A DNA stretch of 64,000 bases, from assembly GCA_963814955.1 (NCBI GenBank), contig CAWFEX010000008.1, forward strand, positions 372,001 through 436,000. The letters run 5' to 3'. Numbering within the stretch: the stretch's first letter is position 1; the number at the start of each line of letters is the position of its first letter. Shown piece by piece: positions 29,104 through 37,766 of the stretch. Source of the stretch: DATCJA01 sp963814955 (GTDB taxonomy: Bacteria; Acidobacteriota; Vicinamibacteria; Vicinamibacterales; UBA2999). The notes under the pieces were generated by a model that had not been told where the DNA came from, ran no database searches, and saw only the letters and a list, made by a program, of their open reading frames with translations. Position numbers and translations under genes: made by a program.

Positions 29104-29511
29104 TTACCTGTTCCCCTGCGCATCCCCAAACCACAACTGGATCTTGCGACCGTCGGGGAAGTGGATGGCCGTCGTGAAGATTCGCTCGCCGCCGTCGCGG
29201 GCCGCGAAGCCCTCAAACGTATAGATGTCCCCGATCCTCAGAGATGCGGGACCGCGGAGGAACCCTGCCTGCCTGAGCGCGGCTGGACCAACCGTCTCGG
29301 CGCCCCACTGTTTCGTCTGGCCCTTCTCATCAGTGACATTGAACCAGAAATAGGCGTGGGGGTTGATCCACTCCATTCGGGCGAGACTGCCTTTCAGCGT
29401 CAACGATTTTTCCGTATCGAACTGCGCCTGCAGCGCGTGATGCGCCGACACTGATCCGGTCCACAGCAATAGTCCGCACAGGACCACCGCTCCGCCAAGC
29501 GTGTACTTCAT
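29104..29511 (-). CDS. DUF6152-family exported protein
   Basis: The ATG at 29509-29511 has AGGAGG eight bases upstream. The 135-residue product starts with a signal peptide (MKYTLGGAVVLCGLLLWTG) cut before HHALQAQFD. The mature protein carries the DUF6152 signature: histidines right after cleavage, KSLTLKGSLARMEWINPHAY and FNVTDEKG, ending in a small beta-barrel. DUF6152 proteins are small periplasmic proteins of unknown function. The N-terminal HH and the NPH motif suggest metal or cofactor binding, which is inference. It lies between the cytochrome and the A-B pair. Confidence 0.85.
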   Translation of the reverse strand: MKYTLGGAVVLCGLLLWTGSVSAHHALQAQFDTEKSLTLKGSLARMEWINPHAYFWFNVTDEKGQTKQWGAETVGPAALRQAGFLRGPASLRIGDIYTFEGFAARDGGERIFTTAIHFPDGRKIQLWFGDAQGNR

Positions 29512-29597
29512 CGCCACAGCCTCCTGGAAATCACGGGCAAATCCATCAAATCCCGCGCGAACGTACAGTAAGGTTACCCCTGAGTCAAGGTTCCGAC

Positions 29598-29616
29598 AAC
29601 CCCGTGGACCGGGGTT
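29598..29616 (-). terminator. Small hairpin at the end of the reaction-centre-type cytochrome gene
   Basis: AACCCCG (29598-29604), loop TGGAC, CGGGGTT (29610-29616): a perfect 7-base stem overlapping the stop codon. There is no T-run after it, so termination may be weak or absent. Confidence 0.35.
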
Positions 29617-30787
29617 AGTGCAGCGTCACCGGAGCCGGCCTCGCGAACCGCGACGCCTCAACCGGTGCGTTGATCCGCACGTCTTTCAGCTTGAAGACGA
29701 CGCGGTTGTTCGTCCAGGCCCGCACCCATTCAAATGGCTTCCTGACGCCGCCAACTTCGCGATAGTCGGAGAAATCGAACTGGGTCGGCACCGGTCCAAC
29801 CGTCGTGTCGTTCCATCGCACGAGACGCACCAGCAGGCCCGCGTCATTGAAGTACAGGTTCAGTGGTGTTTCGCCCTGGTTTGTCCCCTGCAGCACGGTC
29901 ACTGGCTCGTCGTTGACCAGGTCTTCGCTCACTTCCCAGCGCGAATACGCTTTCTGGATGGTGTGAGGCGCCAGCTGGACCATGGCATCGATCCGGGCGC
30001 CGGTGAGGTTGCCGCCCGTGTAATTCAGCGTGAAGTTGTCGACGGCCGCATCGATGCCGGCGAACCATGCATTCGTGCCGTTGAACACCCAGATGTTGTT
30101 GCCTTCCTTGCGGTGCACGATCGTCGTGAACTGGTTCGGGGCCTGCCCGTAGAAATCGACCGGCACTTCGACGTGCGACGTGTCCCAGCCTGCGTAAGTG
30201 CCAGCCGCCGTCAGACTCTTCACAGCCGCCCACCGCTGCGCGCCGCCGATCGCCTGCAGGTACTTGGTGAACAAGGCATCGACTTCCTTGGCGCGCTCGG
30301 GCAATGCAATGAACTCGAGACGATCAGGATTCTCGAGTGGCGGAGTGCCGTACTGGATCGACAGATTTGGAACTCTCTGCGGGGACGACGTCGCGCTGTG
30401 GCAGGTATAACAGGTGACGCGCTTCTGGTTCCCGAAGAAGTTCCGGTTGATGGTGTTCATCATCACAGTCATCTGACGCGCACGCTGGATCATCGGCGTC
30501 GGCTTGGCGAACGCATCGCGGCTGCCGCTGAGGATCTCGGGCGCATGACAGCCCGTGCAATCCTTCGTCGTCGCGGCCGCGAACATCCCCATGGTGTCCA
30601 TGAACTCATCGACGGTGATGCCCTTCAGCACCTGGATGTCCTTGAATACCTGCTCCGCCATCTGCGGCGGCTGTCCGCCCGGCGCCTGTGCCGGCGGCGC
30701 CTGGCTACCGGTCACCACTGCGCCCGTCACACACGCCATCACCGCTGCGGCTCCTCCCAGGATTACTCGTCGGACTGCGCCCTGCAT
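29615..30787 (-). CDS. Reaction-centre-type c-type cytochrome with a C-terminal LolA-like domain
   Basis: The ATG at 30785-30787 follows GGAGGGGAG. About 390 residues with a signal peptide. The N-terminal half has two haem sites, C77TGCH and C126YTCH, in the arrangement of the photosynthetic reaction-centre cytochrome c subunit family (methionines in MIQRARQMTVMMNTINRNFF). No photosynthesis genes are present, so it is probably a periplasmic electron carrier; such proteins are common in non-phototrophic Acidobacteriota. The C-terminal 230 residues (KYLQAIGGAQRWAAVKSLTA, VLQGTNQGETPLNLYFND, YREVGGVRKPFEW) look like a LolA-type beta-sheet domain. Its partners may be the other cytochromes at 35-37.7 kb. 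Confidence 0.85.
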   Translation of the reverse strand: MQGAVRRVILGGAAAVMACVTGAVVTGSQAPPAQAPGGQPPQMAEQVFKDIQVLKGITVDEFMDTMGMFAAATTKDCTGCHAPEILSGSRDAFAKPTPMIQRARQMTVMMNTINRNFFGNQKRVTCYTCHSATSSPQRVPNLSIQYGTPPLENPDRLEFIALPERAKEVDALFTKYLQAIGGAQRWAAVKSLTAAGTYAGWDTSHVEVPVDFYGQAPNQFTTIVHRKEGNNIWVFNGTNAWFAGIDAAVDNFTLNYTGGNLTGARIDAMVQLAPHTIQKAYSRWEVSEDLVNDEPVTVLQGTNQGETPLNLYFNDAGLLVRLVRWNDTTVGPVPTQFDFSDYREVGGVRKPFEWVRAWTNNRVVFKLKDVRINAPVEASRFARPAPVTLH

Positions 30788-30832
30788 GCTGACTCCCCTC
30801 CAACTGCAATATACAACCACGCCGCCTGTAGA

Positions 30833-30932
30833 GCGCACGCTTGAGCGTGCGCGATTCCCGAACGTCACGCTTCAGCGCGCGCGATTGCCAGAACGTCACG
30901 CGTCAGCGTGCGCATCTCCTGGAACGCTTCGC
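30833..30932. repeat. Three tandem hairpin repeats (GAACGTCACGC type)
   Basis: About three units of 30-35 bases, each with an inverted repeat around TTGA or TTCA: GCGCACGC-TTGA-GCGTGCGC at 30833-30852, then two copies of GAACGTCACGC followed by TTCAGCGCGCGCG or GTCAGCGTGCGCA. They fill the gap between the DUF6351 gene and the cytochrome gene, just upstream of the latter's promoter region, and could be a dispersed palindromic repeat or terminate the upstream gene. Confidence 0.65.
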
Positions 30933-30965
30933 GCAGGCGGATCCTGCGCGCTACTGGTCGGGAAA

Positions 30966-33213
30966 TTACTCCGTCCTCGCGAGACGCTCGGCATTTCCGC
31001 CGCGAGGATATGACAGCCACGTCTGTGGCGCTCTCTTCCCGACACCCGGACGGTTGTAGTCGCAGACGCCGCCCGGAAATACTTCGCGCAGGCTCGCGAG
31101 CTGCGCATCGGTGAGAGGCGCTTTGTAGTCTGCTCGATCGACGGGCTTCAGCTCGCATTTCAGCCGGTCTTGCGTGAGCGGCGATCCCGCAGCGAGCCGC
31201 GGGTTGCTGGCAACCGGAAACAGCGCCTGGCAGCGCGACGGATCCGTCACCGGTTCCAGGCTGGCAAGATAGCAGGTATCGACCAGGTGGCTCGGCTTGT
31301 TGCGCACGACTTTTTCCAGCGCGCTTCGTGACTGGGCTGTGTCCCGCGTGATGTTGTTGAGCCATTCGTCCATCGCGTCGAGCACGTAGCGCTGCGCGAG
31401 CTGAATCGGCGTTCCCGGCGCATAGGTGCGAAACACCTGATTTCCGGCATGGCCGTTCGCGGCAATCAGCCGCGCGCGCGTGATGTGGTTCGCCACGATA
31501 TCGTGCACGTCGTCGTCGCCGTCAGTATAGGGACGGACATCGATGATCGGAATCATGCTCAGGCCGCGGCTCGCATCGTTGAGGCGACCGGTTTCGTAGG
31601 CGATCCGCAGCGCCTCGGGATCCGCGACCGTTCGCGTCGAGACGACATTGCCGTCTATATCGTGACCGCCGACGCGCCGATTCAGATCGACGAACTGTTC
31701 GAAGTTTATCTTTCCGTCATTGAGAGCGCGCAACCCGTACTGAAGACCGACATTGTCAAACGGCCGGCGGGCGAACCCGGTTCTCGGATCGCGGCCGTAC
31801 ACGTTCACCATGTTGTCCTGATAGGTACACCGCGCACCGGTCCGATTGGTCTTGGGGTCGTAAATGGCTGTGACCGGGAGCGCATCCGGATCGCAATTGG
31901 TCGCCCGGAGATTCGGATATTGCGTGCCGTTCCGTTTGCAATACGCGTAACTGGCGTGTCCGGTGACTGCGGCCTTTTGTGCATCGGTCCACGTCAGGGA
32001 TGACGCGCTGAACGCGGCGTCCAGCAGCTCGCAATCGAACAGCGGATCGAGAAAGGTCATGTTGTCCGCGAAGCTGGCGGTCGGGATGATTCCATCGAGC
32101 AGGCCGGGATAGTTGTTGCCGATCAGGTGCTGCTGCATCGACCCGCCGGAACGGCCGCTGCCAATCGTGTAGCGGGGAGCGCCGAACCGCTCGATGAAGT
32201 GTTCCTTCACCATCATCATCGTTTCAGCAGAAATCAGGTCGGCGCATGACGTGCCGAACACATTCAACGATCCGCCTGCGAGAGCGTAGCCTCGCGCGAG
32301 CGCATAATCGCCAACCTGCGATTCTTCGAGATAGCTGCGGTTGGCGGTCAGCCCTCCAATCGAGCGCCCCTGGTGATAGCCGGCCCGGCAGCCGCCGCCG
32401 AAGCTGTAAAGCAGCCGACCGTTCCAGCCGGGAGACGAGGTCCACGGATCCGGCAACGGCGTACCCGGTTCGTGGAGGAATGCAATCACGTATACCGCGC
32501 GATTGATCGTGCCCATTTCGCGCCGGACGATATATGGAACCGTACGACCGTCGCTCGTCGTGGTCTGCGCGAGATCGGCCGGTCGTGGCGCATTTGGATC
32601 GAGTGGCTTGAATGGATTCGGAGCGGCCCCGCCGCCCCCGCCGCCCGGGCGAGGCGCAGCGGCGTCAACAGCCGCTAGCGCGGCAGCGCTGTTGGCTGCG
32701 GGTGATTCGAGCTGTGGTGTGGCGGCCGTGCGAACGCGGTAGAAGTAATCGACACGCGTTTTTGCGGTGCAGTTGCTGTCGAGCGCCGGCCCAAGTCCGA
32801 ACGCCTCGGTTTCACACACAAACGGCGTCTGGTGAGGACCCGCAATCACGGGACCCGTAATCGAATGGTTGATGACGGTGACCTGCACGCGGCGCTGACC
32901 AGGTGCGCTGGCTTCAATCTGGTTGGAACCGTCGTTCAGGCCGCCGACAAGGCCCGCGAGCGTCTGCGGCTGGAGTCCCGGACGAAACGCCGACCGCACA
33001 TCGCGGCCGTTCAGGGTCACCGCAACTCGGTCGGCTGCGACATTTCGAGGCAGGACGATCTGCACGAGCACCTCGCCCCCGCTGACCGTGTCGGGCCGCG
33101 TGGACACTGTGCGGACCTCGAGCGACGCGGATCCGATGGTCTGCGCCGCCAGCGGGCGGCCCATCACGACAATCATCGCCGCAACGCTCAAGCGCGAGCA
33201 TCGTCCTTCTCAT
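30966..33213 (-). CDS. DUF6351-family secreted alpha/beta hydrolase, tannase-like (frameshift in signal peptide)
   Basis: The best start is ATG 33211-33213 behind GGAGG. It reads MRRTMLAL and, after one extra base near 33188, continues SVAAMIVVMGRPLAAQ, restoring a normal signal peptide. The rest (over 730 residues) is intact. It has an N-terminal Ig-like part, then PFVCETEAFGLGPALDSNC, a Gly/Ala/Pro-rich linker near residues 165-195, and the hydrolase core WNGRLLYSFGGGCRAGYHQG, with a nucleophile elbow IGSGRSGGSMQQ (Ser near 350). DUF6351 proteins are related to tannase and feruloyl esterase folds, so ester hydrolysis of a phenolic or polyester substrate is plausible but unproven. Confidence 0.82.
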
Positions 33214-33288
33214 CCGTCCTCCGTACTGCTTACAGTGGCGTGACCCCGCAACGAGCGCTGCCCGACTTGCGAGCGTTCTTCGAAATGC

Positions 33289-34155
33289 TCAACCGCGCTC
33301 CCGCGTCACCATGTGCTGCAGGTCACGCTCGACGCACGGCAGCGGCTCTTCGAGTTCCGCAACCGGGTCGGTATTGAGTTGACGCGTCTGCGGATTCGGT
33401 TTCCATGGCCGCATGAGCACGGAGTCGGTCACTTCGGCTTCCCAGCTCAAGGTATTGCCGACGCGGCGCATCCGCTCGATCACCCGCTTGTCAGGTGTGC
33501 TGAACCATCCAGGCCACCCAAGCCACTCGAGGCCATTGAAGTCGACGGTGGAGATCACCAGCGTGTCGCCCTCCCAGCTTCCGATTGAATGGCCGAACCA
33601 GGTGCCGAGCCAATGCTCTTCGGGCGGATGCGGGCGGCCGTCGATGTAAATCCGGCGCTGGTGCAAGGGATACAAGAAGACCATCTGCTTATCGGTTTGC
33701 AGGATCTCCTGCGGCATGCCGATCCTGGGCACGCCGGCGGGCAGGCACTGAAACGTCGGGTCGGGCGCGAGCTGTGAGTGTCCGTGGACGTCGTTGAACT
33801 GCACGCGATCCCAGTACTCGGGCTTGTACCAAGGCTTGTTCTCGCGCGCGAACATGCGCATGCGGATTCCGGGGTCGCGCTCGAAGTCCACCGGGTTGCC
33901 GGTTCGCGTGTTGTCCGACGTCGTGCGGTAGTTGCCCGTCTTGGGATCGAAAGCGTCAGGCAACTCGCCGCGCCGCTGCGTGGGCACCCAGAGCCCGGTG
34001 AAGTCCGGAACTCCGTTCGCGCCGTCGTGGCGTCTGAGCGGTTCCCTCGCCCTGCCGGCCGCCGCAGCCTGCGCCTGAGCCGCGACATCGGCGGAGCCAG
34101 CCACAAAGCCGCGAGAACGGCTCCGATACTGCCGATCACAAGACCGCTGCTTCAT
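33289..34155 (-). CDS. Uncharacterised secreted protein, family B copy 3 (two compensating indels in the signal peptide)
   Basis: The start ATG is at 34153-34155 (MKQRSC). In the given frame the next residues are Arg/Ser-rich. A shift after about 34140 gives VIGSIGAVLAALWLA, a good signal peptide, and a shift back near 34095 rejoins SADVAAQAQAAAAGRAR. The mature protein has the full pattern: NGVPDFTGLWVPTQRRG, NPVDFERDPGIRMRMFARE, FNDVHGHSQLAPDPTF, RRIYIDGRPHPPEEHWLGTW, SIGSWEGDTLVISTVDFN, LPCVERDLQHMVTRERG. It lies just upstream of the DUF6351 hydrolase gene and downstream of the metallo-beta-lactamase-fold gene. Function unknown. Confidence 0.77.
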   Translation of the reverse strand: MKQRSCDRQYRSRSRGFVAGSADVAAQAQAAAAGRAREPLRRHDGANGVPDFTGLWVPTQRRGELPDAFDPKTGNYRTTSDNTRTGNPVDFERDPGIRMRMFARENKPWYKPEYWDRVQFNDVHGHSQLAPDPTFQCLPAGVPRIGMPQEILQTDKQMVFLYPLHQRRIYIDGRPHPPEEHWLGTWFGHSIGSWEGDTLVISTVDFNGLEWLGWPGWFSTPDKRVIERMRRVGNTLSWEAEVTDSVLMRPWKPNPQTRQLNTDPVAELEEPLPCVERDLQHMVTRERG

Positions 34156-34336
34156 GACGAAATGCTCCCTTTCGCCGTTGGCGAAAGCCTTATCAGGGCA
34201 GCGCCGCACCGATCTGCCGATCCGGAGATGCGCGCGCGGATGCCTCGAGAAGGCATGGCACCACAGATTACGGCCGAACCGTAACGCAAACGTGATCGCG
34301 GGGTCAAGCGGGCGATCGGGGTGGCGAAGGCGTTGT

Positions 34337-35414
34337 TTAACGGCTCGATGTCACGGCCCCTGGCGGTGCCGGATATTCCTTCACGAATTTGTTCCGACCG
34401 TTCGTCACGGTGAAACTGCCGTCGGTTCGGGCGGACAGCTTGATGTAATGTCCTCCGTCCCCCGCGTCGGTGAAATTGGCGATGAACTGTTCGGCGGAGT
34501 TCACATCCTTGCCCACGTTGTCGGAGTAGTGAAGCTGCCAGAAGTCCTCCAGCCCCGGCGAGCTCTTGACGATCTGGAACGTACCGGGCACGCCACCCTT
34601 GGTGGGGTTGTTGTTCATGACCGCCACTCTCGGTCGTACGGAATGCACTAACGCCTGCGCGCCGGACCATTCGGTGCCGTGGCGGCGTCGTGCGGTACAC
34701 GGAGACCGTGCCGAGCAGATTGGCCGGACACACGAGCTCCATCTCCTGATTCCAGGTCAAGTCCGCGAGATCGAGATATCTGAAGCGTCCGTATTCGAGG
34801 ACCACGCCGATGCTTTCGGCATTGTTCGGCGTCGGATCCTGCGCCCTCCGCTGGGCATTCGCGCACTGCGGGTTGTTGGCGCGGCGGACGCCGGGCAGTG
34901 GAGTGGTCAGGAGATCTCCGGCAGACGACACCACGTGAACGTCGAGACCGGCCACCGGAATCTTCATTCCGGGTTTCGGAATGACGACATGAGCGTGCTG
35001 TCGAATCGGGACATACGAGAGATAGCCGGCTTCGCGGTTGGCGTTCTGCTCAGGGATGAATGGTCCGGGATCCAGAACGCGTCGAACCGGCACCTTGTCG
35101 AACAGCGCCGCGACTCCTCCCACATGGTCGCCGTGATAGTGCGAGACGACGAGCGTGTCGACCCATTCGACGCCTGCATCCTTCATCGCCGCCACGATGC
35201 GCTCGGCATCACGGCCCGGCGGATTCAGATTGCCCGCATCCAGCAGCAGGGTCTCCTTGGTCCCGAGTATGCCGTTGGAGGGTGAAATGATGAGCGTGGC
35301 CTGGCCGCCTTCGGTATCGATGAAATAGATGCTCGTGGTGCTCTGCCCCTGCGTCTGGGCAACAGCCGACGCCAGAAGCGCCAGCGCCACGACCGGGAGC
35401 CACATCCTGCGCAT
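34337..35414 (-). CDS. Secreted metallo-beta-lactamase-fold hydrolase (one frameshift)
   Basis: The ATG at 35412-35414 follows GGAGG and starts a signal peptide (MRRMWLPVVALALLASAVAQ). The metal site is SHYHGDHVGG (H92, H94, D96, H97), preceded by LLLDAGN, as in the ComEC C-terminal/MBL group. After GTVSVYRTT the frame shifts near 34686 to RHGTEWSGAQALVHSVRP and runs to the TGA at 34337, ending NKFVKEYPAPPGAVTSSR. About 358 residues. Unlike ComEC there are no membrane helices. It may hydrolyse a lactone, ester or phosphodiester in the periplasm; the substrate is unknown. Confidence 0.78.
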
Positions 35415-35446
35415 GTCTGCCTCCTATTAGTCGGTCGCTACCGTAG

Positions 35447-35470
35447 CTACCAACTACCAACTACCAACTA
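35447..35470. repeat. Seven-base tandem repeat (CTACCAA)
   Basis: Three full copies and a partial fourth of CTACCAA. The final CTA forms the TAG stop codon of the upstream minus-strand gene. A copy-number change would not alter that protein. Confidence 0.8.
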
Positions 35471-37313
35471 GCGAGCCGCCCTCGTCTGCTGATTCGCGGT
35501 CGCCCGGAACTGGATGCGGACCACCTTGTTCGTGCGGTTGTACGGCGCCCAGATGGTCGGCGGGTTCGTGCTGTTGTCCACCTGCACATGGCGGATCTCG
35601 GTGCCGCGCGTGGGCAAGCGTGTATTCGGTGAACCGCTCCGTCTTCGGATCGAACTTCGTGAGCACGTCGTGGTTCATCGTGTTGATCCAGACCACGCCG
35701 TTCTTGTCCACGGCCGCCGCATACGGTGAGCTGTACGGCGTGGGAAGCGGATATTCCTTGACCTGATTGGTTTTCGTGTCGATCCTGGCGAGCCGGTCAC
35801 TGGTGTACAGCGCCACCCAGACCACGTCAGCATTCGGATCGGCTGCAAGGCGACGAGGCGCTTTGTGTCCCGGCGGCGCGCTGTTCTGGCTCGCTCGCAC
35901 GGTCCGTCGGCGCTGCCGATCGACATCGGTGACCTCCGGCATCGCCAGCGGCGCGAGATTGACTGCCGTGACTTGCCCGGTTCGACCGTCGATCTTCAGG
36001 AGGCGATCGAGTCCGGGATTGGTCGCCCACACGTTGTCGTTCCTATCGACGGTGTTGCCGTAGGTTCCCCAGCCACCACAATCGGCGCCACACAGTCCCT
36101 CTGGCGCCGGAGGTCCTTCGTAGTGCGTGTACTGGCCGGTGGCTGCATCCAACTTGATCACGCCATTCAAGGATGTCGCCCACGGGTTCCCCTTCGAGTC
36201 GACGTCGAGTGTCCCACCAACCGTCGCCCTCATACCCGGCGGGCCGGCGGAACTCCTTGAAGTCACCGTTCCGCGTGTCGTACATGACGAAATTGCCGTC
36301 TCCAGTCGCCCAGACTCTGTCCACACTATCGACAACGACACTGTGCGTGGCAATGGTCTTTCCGTCCTCACCTTTGAGGGCGTAGTCGGTGACCTTGCCG
36401 GTGCGCGGGTCGAGCTTGGCAAGCGTCCGGTTGGGTACCAGGTCGTCCGCCATCCAGACATTGCCGGCGGAATCGAGCCAGACGTCGTGCGCGGCCCGGC
36501 CGACAAAGCGCGACGGCGTCCCCATCGACCAGTCGCTGCCATCGTCAAAGTGGTTGCGTCTGTCGGTGCGGGGCAGGTCATACTCCGTAATCACGACTTG
36601 CGTGGCCTCGCCGGTCGGCCTCGGCAAGAGCTTGAGATCACTCAGCTCCGTGGCGCCGCGAGCACGGCCCAGATATTCGGCTAACTCGTCGCGATAGGCG
36701 GCGATCATGGGACTGCCGCGTCGATCAGGTGTCGGTCGCATGGCGGGAACGGGTTCGCCGGTGCTCGGGAACACCGTCATCAAATCGACGAGCACGCCCC
36801 ACCCTCGCGCGTCCCACCGATTGCCGAGTGCATGGCTCGCCGTGTGACACCCCGTGCAGTTGTTCTTGTACGCGTGCACCATGCGACGGTCCGCAGCCGT
36901 GCTCTGCGGCAGGCTCCTCAGAAACTCGACGCCCGACATCTGCTTCACGATCTTGCTGACGTCTTTGATCGGCGTCAGCGTGAGATTGCGGTCGACGCGG
37001 GCGCCCGACAGAGCAAACTCCGACCGCGCAGCCTCGAAGCCTACCGCCTGGGCCCACAGCCTGGTACTGGCCGGCGTCAAGCGAGGGGAACACGTAGTTT
37101 CCCTGCCGGTCGGTGAACACTGAGGTGGTAAAGCTCTTGTCCGACGCGCGTGCCGACACGACGACGCCTTCCATCGGCGCGCCGTCGGCAGACTTGACGT
37201 TGCCCTGGATGACGCCGGGGCCCCTGGCCGACTGGGCCGCCGGTGTGGTCCAGACGCCTGCTGCGAATCAGGACCGTACCGAGTGTGAACGACATCCATT
37301 TCCAGGTGGACAT
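35468..37313 (-). CDS. Exported fusion: regulatory-like beta-sandwich, haem-binding segment and Vgb-like beta-propeller (several frameshifts)
   Basis: The start is near ATG 37311-37313 (MSTWKWMSFTLGTVL). Read across frames the protein has QGNVKSADGAPMEGVVVSAR and TDRQGNYVFPSLDAGQYQ (a carboxypeptidase-regulatory-like domain). One haem site, NNCTGCHTASHALGNRWD, follows. Then comes a propeller of streptogramin-lyase type: AAHDVWLDSAGNVWMADD, LAKLDPRTGKVTDY, GTLDVDSKGNPWATSLNG, LLKIDGRTGQVTAVNL, FDPKTERFTEYTL. It ends VRIQFRATANQQTRAAR at the TAG 35468-35470. Breaks are near 37250, 37085, 36230, 35930 and 35610. About 605 residues. Probably a periplasmic redox protein working with the small cytochrome c encoded just upstream. 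Confidence 0.72.
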
Positions 37314-37328
37314 TGGACCTCCCAATCG

Positions 37329-37700
37329 TCAGAGCGCCTTGATATACGCCATCAATTCTTCGAATTCCGCCGGCGTGAAGGTGTACTGGAAGCCCGGCAT
37401 CCTCGGGGAGCCTCGTTGAATCTGCTCTCGAATCGCCTTTTCCCGATCAGGTGAAGCACCCTTGAGCAGACCGTTCAGACCAGGACCCATCGGTTGATAC
37501 ACGTCGTCCTTGACGATGCGTCCCATGTGGCACAGCGAACAGCGCTGGTAGAACCACGCCTCGCCGCGACTGGTAGCTTCTCTGTTTGCGGTCCCAATGG
37601 CGGGACCGGACTGCGTTGACACGCTTTGCTGCGCGACAAGGCAGAAGGTGGCAGCCAACGTCAGCACCGCGAAGCATCGGTGCCAGGGTCGTGTGCTCAT
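37329..37700 (-). CDS. Small periplasmic cytochrome c
   Basis: The ATG at 37698-37700 lies behind AGAGGAC; a signal peptide (MSTRPWHRCFAVLTLAATFC) ends near VSTQS. The 123-residue protein has one CSLCH haem site and a methionine ligand candidate in SPRMPGFQYTFTP, ending EELMAYIKAL as class I cytochromes do. It would shuttle electrons in the periplasm. It is intact and 15 bases upstream of the haem/propeller fusion, suggesting that the two act together, for instance as electron acceptor for a secreted oxidation. Confidence 0.88.
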   Translation of the reverse strand: MSTRPWHRCFAVLTLAATFCLVAQQSVSTQSGPAIGTANREATSRGEAWFYQRCSLCHMGRIVKDDVYQPMGPGLNGLLKGASPDREKAIREQIQRGSPRMPGFQYTFTPAEFEELMAYIKAL

Positions 37701-37766
37701 CGCGAGTCCTCTGTTCTGCGGCCGAGCGCCATGAGCGTGCCGAGCCATTCATACGCTCTACCTCAC

